Positions 55,801-62,404 of a stretch of DNA of 64,000 bases are shown piece after piece. The stretch spans positions 62,001 to 126,000 of the forward strand of contig NZ_JAAMPU010000103.1 in NCBI RefSeq assembly GCF_012911565.1. Reading direction: 5' to 3'. Each line of letters starts with the position of its first letter. Within the stretch, counting starts at the first letter, position 1. Source of the stretch: Flavobacterium silvaticum (lineage in GTDB: Bacteria; Bacteroidota; Bacteroidia; Flavobacteriales; Flavobacteriaceae). Under the pieces are notes generated by a model, which saw nothing but the letters and a program-made list of their open reading frames with translations, was not told the DNA's origin and searched no databases. Position numbers and translations under genes: made by a program.

Positions 55801-56973
55801 CCTTCACCTGAATTTACGGGTGCGACTGCCACGGCTACATCTGTCTGTCTTGGAAATGCGGTTGTCGTATCTATCAGTGGAGCGACTGCAATTGTCGACG
55901 GAACGTACAGTTTCGGATACGATATTCCGGGATTGACGCCATCAGCGGGAAGTTCCGGCCCGATTGCCGTGGCCGGTGGCTCGGCGACTTTCACGATTCC
56001 GGCTTCGGCATTTACATCGGCAGGAACGTATACCATTACATTGAATTCGATCAATAATGGGGCGGGATGTACGAATACTTCGGGTTCTATACTGGCCAAT
56101 TTCGAGATATTCCCGATTCCCGATCTGACAGGTGCGCAATTGACTGCAGCTGATGTCTGTTTTGGAACAGACGGTGAAATCATCATCTCAAATGCAACTG
56201 CCCTTGTTGACGGATCTTATATCATAACCTACCAATTATCCGGTGCTTCCATAGCTTCAGGAACGGCGACGGTAGATTTTACCGGTGGTGACGGATCTTT
56301 TGCCATTCCGGCTTCGGATCTTCCGGCTCTCGGACAGGTTGGCATTGTGATTCAGGATATCGTTTCAGACGGCGGATCATGCGGCCCGGGAAGTACCATT
56401 TCGCTTTCGGGATCGTTCGAGGTCAGCGAGGCACAAACACCTGTGCTTTCTGAAAACGGCGATGAATTCTGTTTTACGGATAATCCGACCGTTGCAGATT
56501 TAAGCGCCAATATCCAGGGCAGCGGAACCGTGATTTTCTACAATGCACCGACAGGAGGTACAGCCTATTCGAATAGTGATATATTGGTTCAGGACACTAC
56601 CTATTATGCGGTCCTTAATAACGGTTCAGGTTGTGAAAGTCCTGTAAGATTGGCCGTGACCGTAGATTTGACACATTGCGATGAGTTACTGATTCCGGAC
56701 GGTTTCTCACCGAATGGCGACGGCATCAACGACGAATTCGTCATCCTAAACATCGGGACATTATATCCGAATTACAAGCTAGAGATATACAACCGCTACG
56801 GAAATATCCTGTACAAAGGCAATAACAATACGCCGAACTGGAACGGGACTACAACCCAGGGCGGACTCAAAGTAGGCGACGGCGTGGTACCGGTAGGCGT
56901 GTATTTCTACATCCTGGAGTTCAATGACGGCACGCGCAAGCCGCAACAAGGCAGGCTTTATTTAAGCAGATAA
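49828..56973 (+). CDS. Giant repeat adhesin with gliding-motility-associated (T9SS type B) C-terminal domain
   Basis: 2381 aa. The signal peptide starts at the ATG 49828 (MRKITLSRKTVLYFWLCFMA, ending VAFSQ); a TTG 24 bp upstream is less likely. Order: three Ig-like modules of about 80 residues; one diverged 'AGNDGTLNVC' module; twelve about 88-residue repeats (residues 352-1409) built on xxTIASxQTICSGExATVTF; four near-identical 79-residue repeats around GGTWSPALASGTGVFNPAVD; two related modules; three about 105-residue repeats; a last Ig-like module; and the C-terminal domain (LLIPDGFSPNGDGINDEF, then LEIYNRYGN, ending in RLYLSR). It is SprB-like in architecture, not in proven identity. The porP/sprF-like gene follows after 1 bp. 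Confidence 0.92.
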   Translation: MRKITLSRKTVLYFWLCFMAGTFVAFSQCPTVTQPNQSFCDSQSPTVSSLQANANGSPTVSWFATAVSTTPLNPSSGLVNGNTYWVSNAAGTCPRQSVTVSIYGPPTGPVVQGVCADTPADATVSDLQATGNNVQWYDAPSGGNLLNPTDLLVNGATYYATQTNPITGCQTSPLTVVASIFITPIPTGNPSQQFCNDPADIPVVGDLQPSGSGYRWYATSSSSVPLPVNTPLIDGESYYAASVNGPCQSTGRLEVFVDLVVPNDAGNDGTLNVCINELASESPANLFSYLGGSPDTTGTWTGPFPTSNGNLGSVDLTAMTIAGSPYVFTYTVTSTLCPPDTSTVSVTVLPLPVVTIASNQTICSGEGATVTFTGTPNAVVTYNINGGSNQTITLNASGTASVTNTYNATTTFNLVSVSTTGVDSCTAVASGSVVITVIQLPTATIASSQTICQGQQATITFTGTPNATVVYNTGGANQSIVLDASGNASITATFNTTTTYTLVSATTSGTPACSRALAGSVTITVTPTPVATIAADVTVCTNGSATITFTGTPNAIVTYTINGGGNQTIALNASGTATITQNYSVTTVYTLVSVTVGTTPSCIAPISGTATVTVLPIPTATIASDQTICVGQSATVTLTGTPNATVTYTVNGGSNQTVTLDASGVGTITGTYSATTTITLVSIVTAGTPTCFNPLTGSVVITIATPPTATIASSQNICSGESATVTFTGTPGATVNYTSNGSSASIVLDASGTATLTQVYTATTTYVLVSVTSVGPPSCNQPLSGQIVITVTPAPVVTIASSQTICSGEQATVTFTGTPGAIVTYNIGSGPNQTITLNASGTASFTNAYTVTTTINLISVTAPGNICTIPVTGSVVITVIDLPTASFSASQTICQNESATINFTGTPNATVTFTATPGGTQAITLDASGNASLTQTYTATTTYTLVSASISGCTQNLTGTVVISILTPPVADIEASQTVCPNTSVTLTITATPNSTVTYTINGGTPLSINIGASGTTTISLLVTETTVVALTEVSNTDCTVPLTDSVTITVLPLPVASISSDQIICTGDSATVNFTGTPGAIVAYTVNGTSFTITLDASGNASVTGNYTVETIFQLVSATLSGTPACSQPITGTVTISIAEPPFVTIAADTTICSGDVAIVAFNGTPGATVNYTVNGSAESLVLNASGFASLSNTYTVTTIIALVSVTSAGSPGCTENVTAEVTITVIPPAVATIASDVTICSGDDATITFTGTPNAIVTYTINGGGNQTITLNASGTATITDNYTVTTVFTLVSVSNPTAPACPQPLTQTATVTVFELPTASMSISGPSNICEGQTATVTFTGTPDASVTYMMVPGTSGTVSLDASGIGTISLVLTANTVITLVSVSTTGGATCTQNIGTSLSFNVTPAPNAGNDVASFEICSAATSQDLFLLLGADAQTGGTWLPALASGTGVFNPAVDAAGTYVYTVPGNSVCEPDTASVTVTIVPAANAGNDAAANICSNQDPIDLFALLGTDAQTGGTWSPALASGTGIFNPAVDAAANYTYTVLGTAPCPNDSAVVSVTITPGPDAGQDGTLTICVNSPSQDLFDSLTGTPQVGGTWSPALASGTGVFNPAVDAAGVYTYTFAGTNPCDNDTATVTVTVNPVPDAGEDGSTLFCTNYDPADLITFLGGTPQAGGTWSPALASGTGVFNPMVDAAGVYTYTVGGGFCDTSIATVTVTVVAAPVAGADGTLNTCLTTTSLDLTTGLDGTQGSGTFADTDGTGALSGTIFNPSAVGVGTYHFTYTVGGGVSPCLFDTSVVTVIVEPQPNAGTFAGIQSVCISEGTFDLSILIGGNQTGGTWTTTGGTPVANPLVLNTFTQGTYTFNYTVTNSCGSDAEPVQLNINANPVLTNANITVSTPVCAGSGVTVNLSGLADGSYNITYDLTGTNLATGLSQPVTISSGAGSFVIPSGSILNLGLTNIIFTQIANTATNCSSQLTNVSVSFTVVPSPEFTGATATATSVCLGNAVVVSISGATAIVDGTYSFGYDIPGLTPSAGSSGPIAVAGGSATFTIPASAFTSAGTYTITLNSINNGAGCTNTSGSILANFEIFPIPDLTGAQLTAADVCFGTDGEIIISNATALVDGSYIITYQLSGASIASGTATVDFTGGDGSFAIPASDLPALGQVGIVIQDIVSDGGSCGPGSTISLSGSFEVSEAQTPVLSENGDEFCFTDNPTVADLSANIQGSGTVIFYNAPTGGTAYSNSDILVQDTTYYAVLNNGSGCESPVRLAVTVDLTHCDELLIPDGFSPNGDGINDEFVILNIGTLYPNYKLEIYNRYGNILYKGNNNTPNWNGTTTQGGLKVGDGVVPVGVYFYILEFNDGTRKPQQGRLYLSR
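50878..54060 (+). repeat. Twelve tandem repeats of about 88 codons in the adhesin gene
   Basis: Each unit has the core (V/A)xIASxQTICxGxxATVTFTG, then TPxAxVTYxxNGGxNQ, LxASGxAxxTxxYxxTTT and LVSVxxxGxPxC. Counting the TIC/VC positions gives twelve units from about residue 352 to 1409. Two Cys per unit suggest an intradomain disulfide. Units 3 and 11 are particularly close (SATITFTGTPNAIVTYTING shared apart from the first residues), pointing to internal exchange. Confidence 0.85.
54061..55008 (+). repeat. Four exact-period 237-bp repeats in the adhesin gene
   Basis: The words GGAGGAACGTGG or GGCGGAACGTGG occur at 54151, 54388, 54625 and 54862, exactly 237 bp apart, i.e. 79 codons. The translated core GGTWSPALASGTGVFNPAVD is almost unchanged in all four. 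Constant period and near identity suggest recent duplication or gene conversion. Confidence 0.85.
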
Positions 56974-56974
56974 G

Positions 56975-57916
56975 ATGAAGGTTTTTTTACGACATATAAC
57001 AGGTATTCTCCTTCTGGTTACAGGACTGATGCACGCACAACAGGATCCGCAGTTCACGCATTACATGTACAATATGAGTGTGATCAATCCGGCGTATGCG
57101 ACAGATGATGAAGGTGTGATCAATCTTGGAGGTTTGTACCGGACGCAATGGGTCGGAGCCGTGGGTGCACCAAAAACCTTCACGGCATTCGCGCATTCAC
57201 CTGTCGGAAAAAGACTTGAAGCTGGTGTCTCATTCGTAGCCGATGAGATTGGCGATGTAGTAAAAGAGAACAATATCTATGTCGATCTCGCCTATGTGAT
57301 TCCCGTCGGCGAAAACCGTAAGTTATCATTCGGGGTCAAAGGTGGCGCGACATTCTTCAATGCGAACTTCAACGGTTTCCAGTACAGCGATGCGAATCCG
57401 GATCCGGCATTTGCCAATAACATCAGCCGTACATTTCCGAACGTAGGTGTCGGTGCTTACTATTTTGGCGAGAATTATTACCTCGGTGCGTCGGTACCTA
57501 ACTTGCTTCGCACCAAACATATCGAACATACCGATGCCATCGCAACAATCGGGGTCGAAGAAATCCATTATTTTTTCACCGGTGGTTATGTGTTCCGGTT
57601 ATCCGATAATACCCGTTTAAAACCGGCTTTCATGGCAAAAGGCGTCAAAGGTGCACCAATGGCTTTGGATGTCACGTTGAACGCCTTGTTTTTTGACAAA
57701 TTCGAATTGGGTGCAGGTTATCGCCTCGATGATTCCGTCAGCGGATTGGCTGCTTTCTACATCACGCCGAACCTTCGCATCGGTTATTCCTATGATTATA
57801 CACTGACGAACCTGGGCAATTACAACTCAGGGACACACGAGATATTTTTATTGTTCGACCTCGATACATCGGGACTTTCGGGCAAAGGATATGATAAATC
57901 GCCAAGATTCTTCTAA
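56975..57916 (+). CDS. PorP/SprF-family type IX secretion membrane protein
   Basis: 313 aa. Signal peptide ending in LVTGLMHAQ, then the family start QQDPQFTHYMYNMSVINPAY, GLYRTQWVGAVGAPKTF, a beta-barrel-like body with alternating hydrophobic strands, and the C-terminal YSYDYTLTNLGNYNSGTHEI, typical of PorP/SprF. Type B sorting-domain proteins in F. johnsoniae depend on a cognate SprF-like partner, and the gene starts 1 bp after the adhesin stop. It should therefore serve as the outer-membrane partner for that adhesin. The next gene starts 1 bp after its stop. Confidence 0.9.
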   Translation: MKVFLRHITGILLLVTGLMHAQQDPQFTHYMYNMSVINPAYATDDEGVINLGGLYRTQWVGAVGAPKTFTAFAHSPVGKRLEAGVSFVADEIGDVVKENNIYVDLAYVIPVGENRKLSFGVKGGATFFNANFNGFQYSDANPDPAFANNISRTFPNVGVGAYYFGENYYLGASVPNLLRTKHIEHTDAIATIGVEEIHYFFTGGYVFRLSDNTRLKPAFMAKGVKGAPMALDVTLNALFFDKFELGAGYRLDDSVSGLAAFYITPNLRIGYSYDYTLTNLGNYNSGTHEIFLLFDLDTSGLSGKGYDKSPRFF

Positions 57917-57917
57917 G

Positions 57918-59816
57918 ATGATGCGACTCAGAAACATATACGGTATCATAGCGATTTTAGCGGTCGCATTGTCTGCATCGGCACAAAAATCCGGAGGCAG
58001 CAAGCGCAAAGCCGACGCCTTGTTTGAAAGGAAGTCTTATCTTAAGGCGGCTACGATGTATGAAGCCCTGGACAAACCGGACAGGCAAACACTCCAGAAC
58101 CTCGGTGATTGTTACTACAACAATTTCATGATGAAAGATGCAGTCCGCGTCTATGGTGCCATGTTCCTGGATAAAAAAGATTCCACTTCGGCCGAATACT
58201 ATTTCAAGTTCGCCCATGCACTTATGGGAACGGATAATTACAAACGCGCCGATTCTGTCATGGCGTTGTACCTCAAATATCCCGTCGATAGTCCGGCCTT
58301 CATCAAGAATTTGAAAAATAATGTGCCGTACAATTATGAAATCCAACCGATGGCCAAGAATTCGGGCAACGGCGATTTCGGGTTGTCGTTCTACGGCGAT
58401 AAAGTCGCGTTTGCCTCTTATAGAAATCCTGCGACCGGTGAATACAACTGGAACGACCATCCGTACCTCGATTTATTTGAAGCCGTTGTAGACGATAAGG
58501 AACAACTGACTAAGGTGCAGCCGTTTCCCAAGGAAATCAACACAAAGGCACACGAATCGTCGGCCGCGTTTTCACCCGATGGCAAATACATGTATTTCAG
58601 CCGCACAGCTGACAAACAGGTAAAGGTGGAAGATGAAAAATTCGCGCCTGTAAAGTTGATGCGTGCCGAATTCGTAAATGGAAAATGGGAAAACATCATA
58701 GCACTTCCATTCAACGGCGAAACGTTTTCGTGCGAACATCCCACGCTGACCAAAGACGGCAAAAAGATGTACTTTTCGAGCGATATGCCCGGCGGACAGG
58801 GTTCATTCGATATGTATGTGGTCGATGTGAACGAAGATGGGACTTTTGGAACACCAGCCAATCTTGGAAATACGGTCAACTCGAAACACCGCGAGCAATT
58901 CCCGTTCATCAATCCGGAAGGAAACCTGTTGTATTTTGCGTCGGACGGACATCAGGGATTAGGTGGCTTAGATATTTTCGTAAGCCAGAATTACGACGGA
59001 CAGTTCGCCAAACCGCTTGACCTTGGTGAAACCATCAACAGTGGCATGGACGATTTCGGGTACGTTGTGGACGAGGCAAAGAACAAAGGTTATCTGTCAT
59101 CAAACAGAAAAGGATCGGACAATCTATACAGTTTCATCCGCAAGGAAAACGCCGACAGCCATGTGGTTGAAGGCGATGTGCGCGACAAGAATACATCGGA
59201 ACTACTTCCCGGAACCACGGTCACGCTTTACGACGAAAACGATAAGCTCATAGGTTCGATGGTCGTCGGGGCACAAGGCGATTATGTCTTCAACACCGAA
59301 CCGAACAAGAAATACCGGATCGAAGCCGTACGCGATTTCTATATTCCGCATTCCGAAGAATTCACCACGAACGAGCAAGGTAAGCTTCGTTATACCATTG
59401 AACTTTTTGTTGAATGTTATGACGATGCCGAAGAAATCATCACCAAGCGCCAGGATGGAAAAGTCCAGATCATGCTCGAAAACATTTATTTCGACCTGAA
59501 CAAGTGGGATATCAAACCAGAGGCAGCCGAAATCCTCAATGTGCTTTACGACTTAATGGTCAAATATCCGGAGATGGAAATCGAAGTCGGTGCGCATACC
59601 GATTCACGTGCCTCGAATATGTACAATAAGTTGCTGTCCAACAAACGCGCGGCAGCTACACTTGAATATCTGGTTCAGAAAGGGATCAATCGCAAACGCA
59701 TGAAATCTCACGGTTACGGCGAAGAAATGCCGCTTATCAAATGTGGAGAGGAACGTCCATGTACCGAACAGGAACACTCGATCAACCGCCGTTGCGAGTT
59801 CATCATACTAAAATAA
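57918..59816 (+). CDS. OmpA-family protein with TPR-like and PD40 repeats
   Basis: 632 aa. The signal peptide starts at 57918 or 57921 (MMRLRNIYGIIAILAVALSA); an ATG at 57891 lies inside the previous gene. Order: TPR-like helices (residues about 28-130), WD40-like PD40 beta-propeller repeats (about 140-405, SAAFSPDGKYMYFSRTADKQ and GKKMYFSSDMPGGQGSFDMY), a carboxypeptidase-regulatory-like domain near 420-490, and a C-terminal OmpA domain (GAHTDSRASNMYNKLLSNKR) that binds peptidoglycan. This is the usual third gene beside SprF/PorP-like genes and probably anchors the export complex to the cell wall (PorE-like role, inferred). Confidence 0.9.
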   Translation: MMRLRNIYGIIAILAVALSASAQKSGGSKRKADALFERKSYLKAATMYEALDKPDRQTLQNLGDCYYNNFMMKDAVRVYGAMFLDKKDSTSAEYYFKFAHALMGTDNYKRADSVMALYLKYPVDSPAFIKNLKNNVPYNYEIQPMAKNSGNGDFGLSFYGDKVAFASYRNPATGEYNWNDHPYLDLFEAVVDDKEQLTKVQPFPKEINTKAHESSAAFSPDGKYMYFSRTADKQVKVEDEKFAPVKLMRAEFVNGKWENIIALPFNGETFSCEHPTLTKDGKKMYFSSDMPGGQGSFDMYVVDVNEDGTFGTPANLGNTVNSKHREQFPFINPEGNLLYFASDGHQGLGGLDIFVSQNYDGQFAKPLDLGETINSGMDDFGYVVDEAKNKGYLSSNRKGSDNLYSFIRKENADSHVVEGDVRDKNTSELLPGTTVTLYDENDKLIGSMVVGAQGDYVFNTEPNKKYRIEAVRDFYIPHSEEFTTNEQGKLRYTIELFVECYDDAEEIITKRQDGKVQIMLENIYFDLNKWDIKPEAAEILNVLYDLMVKYPEMEIEVGAHTDSRASNMYNKLLSNKRAAATLEYLVQKGINRKRMKSHGYGEEMPLIKCGEERPCTEQEHSINRRCEFIILK

Positions 59817-59842
59817 GTTGTTAATAATTGCAGTTAGAAAGG

Positions 59843-59869
59843 AAAAGCCACCCCAAAGGTGGCTTTTTT
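59843..59869 (+). terminator. Intrinsic terminator of the adhesin-PorP-OmpA operon
   Basis: AAAAGCCACC and GGTGGCTTTTTT with a 5-nt loop; six T follow the stem. It lies 27 bp after the stop codon of the OmpA-like gene. Confidence 0.9.
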
Positions 59870-59968
59870 AATATTGTGTTTCGGTTAAGTTTTTCGTAGG
59901 TAATGGAATCGGTTTGTTAAACTTTTAAATTCGCGCACAGGCTTGGATTTAAGGGCCGAAAACTACTT

Positions 59969-61210
59969 ATGATCCGATTGTTGACCCTGACTGGGTGTTT
60001 GTTAAGTATTTCATTATCTGCACAATTGGCGTGGCCTTCACAAAGTTGGTCGTCTGCCGAAAATCTCACCGCACAAATGAGTGCTTCAGATTTGACCGAT
60101 TTAAGTGGGATGCACTGGAATTCCCAAAATAATCGCTTGTATCTGGTCCAGAATAATGGAAAATTGCGGGTTTTGCACCTCGATGCATCGGACGGAACTT
60201 TTACTCAAATCTGCAATAAAAACATCGATGGCGACATCGAAGGAATTACCCAGGCTGACCTTTCTGAAAATGCCGTGTATGTAATTGACGAAGGAGGTTT
60301 CAAAATCCGGAAATATACCCATACGGCAAATTTTTCATCGGTTTCCGAAGTACGTCACTGGAATCTGCTCAACGATCCGTCTCCAATGAACGACACGGGG
60401 AACTATGGGCCGGAAGGCATTGTCTTTATTCCGGACAGCGCACTCCAGCAACTGAATTTCAAAAGTTCGGTGTCAGGTAGCCCATATACTTCGGTCAAGG
60501 GAATGGGCGGATTGATGTTCGTGGCCAATGAAACTCAGGGTTATGTTTGGGTTTTCGATCTGAATCCGTCTGTCAACAATGACTTTGCCTATGTTGGAAA
60601 ATACAAGACTTCACGCGAAGAATCGTGTGAGCTGACTTTCGATGCCTCGACCAACCTGCTTTACATCCTGCATAACATAGATGACAATTATCTCGAAGTG
60701 ACCGATTTGTCTTTTACGACAATTTCCGGACAGGCCAAATTCAACACCGTAGCCGAATATCACCTGCCTGATCCCACGGGTGATAACAACAACATAGAAG
60801 GTTTTGCCATGACTCCCAAATGTAATGATGCGAATCTGTCATATGCGTGGTTGTGCCGCGATGCAGAAAGCGATGAAGACGATGATGTGATTGAAGATGT
60901 CGTGCGTGTATTCAGCCTGTTCGATGCTGCCGGGACTTGTTTGCTCGGAACTGTCGATGCTGTAAACGATGCTGTAAACGATGCTGCTATTGCTGTCTAT
61001 CCGGTGCCGGCACAAAACCGTATTTATTTCCGGAACGCAGGGGCACTTTCAGGTAAAACAGTTTCGGTTTTTGATCAGACAGGCCGTAACATGGGACATT
61101 TTCGCATAGATGCAGGGTCTATGGACATTTCTTCACTTTCAGTCGGAAGCTATCTTATTAAAATCGATACAGCCGGTGTCGAACCTGTAGTACGATTTGC
61201 TGTCCGATAA
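59969..61210 (+). CDS. SdiA-regulated-type beta-propeller protein with T9SS sorting domain
   Basis: 413 aa. Signal peptide MIRLLTLTGCLLSISLSAQ. Residues about 35-310 show the SdiA-regulated/esterase-like propeller pattern: DLSGMHWNSQNNRLYLVQNN, IDGDIEGITQ, YGPEGIVFIPDS, and IEGFAMTPKCND near its end. The last 75 residues (IAVYPVPAQNRIYF to FAVR) form a T9SS type A sorting domain. Two exact copies of a 12-bp unit at 60956-60979 encode DAVNDAVN in the linker. The substrate is unknown; phytase-like activity is one possibility for this fold. Confidence 0.8.
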   Translation: MIRLLTLTGCLLSISLSAQLAWPSQSWSSAENLTAQMSASDLTDLSGMHWNSQNNRLYLVQNNGKLRVLHLDASDGTFTQICNKNIDGDIEGITQADLSENAVYVIDEGGFKIRKYTHTANFSSVSEVRHWNLLNDPSPMNDTGNYGPEGIVFIPDSALQQLNFKSSVSGSPYTSVKGMGGLMFVANETQGYVWVFDLNPSVNNDFAYVGKYKTSREESCELTFDASTNLLYILHNIDDNYLEVTDLSFTTISGQAKFNTVAEYHLPDPTGDNNNIEGFAMTPKCNDANLSYAWLCRDAESDEDDDVIEDVVRVFSLFDAAGTCLLGTVDAVNDAVNDAAIAVYPVPAQNRIYFRNAGALSGKTVSVFDQTGRNMGHFRIDAGSMDISSLSVGSYLIKIDTAGVEPVVRFAVR

Positions 61211-61229
61211 TATGCATAGTAAAATCAGC

Positions 61230-62222
61230 CTATTTTTTTGCCGCCTGCTTCTTCAGGAATTTAAACAGCTTTTTCTCTTTTACAGACCATATGCCTTTTA
61301 ACGTATAGAAGTAGATTTTAGCTGCGTTTTTCTCAGCATACAATATCGGTTCGCCCGACAGGTTTTCCGGTTTTGAAATCGCGGTATTGTCAAGCATGAC
61401 CGCATTCGTATCGTGCTCGCTGAAAACTTCATCGCCGTGTCCATGGTGTTTCAAAGAACCCGATGGCAACAACAGAATCCCGTTCGAGGTAACGAAAAGA
61501 TAATTTTCCCCTGTCAGCCCAAGCACTTTATAAATCTGGTTTTCCTTGTTGCCGACGAATGAAAACGTGGGTATTTCACCGAACGAATTGTCGTATTTCT
61601 TAAATGAGACATTATCGGGCATCATAACCCAAAGGTTGGACGAGGCATCGGCATATAGGTTTTCGACAAGGTTATCGGGCAGGCCGTGTCCGCTATGGGC
61701 TTCTTCGGCATAACGTACGGTTTTGGCTTCATCGGAAATTGGAATCTGGTATAACCCGATGTTCGTTCCCAGATACACATTCTTGTCCGGAGTCGAAAGC
61801 ACACAGTAATTGGTCATCGCGTTCATCTTGGCGTCGAAACCGTTGGCATCGTTTTGTTTGTAAAGGCCTTTATAGGTTGTGGCAACCCATATTTTTCCTT
61901 CGGCATCCTGCGTAAGGCCGGCAATCGGTATATCTGCAAATTCGGTTCTGAGCAACGACAGATTTGTAAGATCATAAATCCGGACACCTTTATTCGTACC
62001 TATCCAAAGTTCGTTTCCTTTTATAAGTGACGTGTTTGCTTTCTGACCGAAATCCAGGATAGGATTGAGCGTGTTTTTCTTTGCACCCTCAAGCAATTCG
62101 TTGTCCCGCACGACATACGTCTTTTTTGAATCAAAAAGGATTGCGGTATACGGATTCTGTGCTTTTAAAACACAAAAAACAAACAAAAAAAGTGCGGTTG
62201 TAATTAAGGTAGGCCTTGTCAT
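61230..62222 (-). CDS. Exported beta-propeller protein (two-component-regulator propeller type)
   Basis: 330 aa. Signal peptide MTRPTLITTALFLFVFCVLK; the frame extends 17 codons upstream, but the ATG at 62222 starts the signal. Several repeats of the type GxLWIGTxxGVRxYD/LxN (NELWIGTNKGVRIYDLTN, GKIWVATTYKGLYKQND, KNVYLGTNIGLYQIP, SNLWVMMPDNVSF) match the Reg_prop beta-propeller of hybrid sensor kinases. No kinase or DNA-binding part is attached, so it is a stand-alone exported propeller. Divergent from the alkaline phosphatase gene. Ligand unknown. Confidence 0.75.
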   Translation of the reverse strand: MTRPTLITTALFLFVFCVLKAQNPYTAILFDSKKTYVVRDNELLEGAKKNTLNPILDFGQKANTSLIKGNELWIGTNKGVRIYDLTNLSLLRTEFADIPIAGLTQDAEGKIWVATTYKGLYKQNDANGFDAKMNAMTNYCVLSTPDKNVYLGTNIGLYQIPISDEAKTVRYAEEAHSGHGLPDNLVENLYADASSNLWVMMPDNVSFKKYDNSFGEIPTFSFVGNKENQIYKVLGLTGENYLFVTSNGILLLPSGSLKHHGHGDEVFSEHDTNAVMLDNTAISKPENLSGEPILYAEKNAAKIYFYTLKGIWSVKEKKLFKFLKKQAAKK

Positions 62223-62404
62223 GATTCTAAGTTTTGAGCAAAAGAAATCATTCCTGTTTCGGCTTGCAACCATGTTAAGCAGAGTTAACCTAAAGAAAAG
62301 ACTGAGGTAAAATGAGGTGGTTTTTATTGACCGAACCTTAACCGGGAGTTTTCAGCCAGGATACATTAATCGGCCAATTTTGCCTCAAACAACCAATTAG
62401 TATC

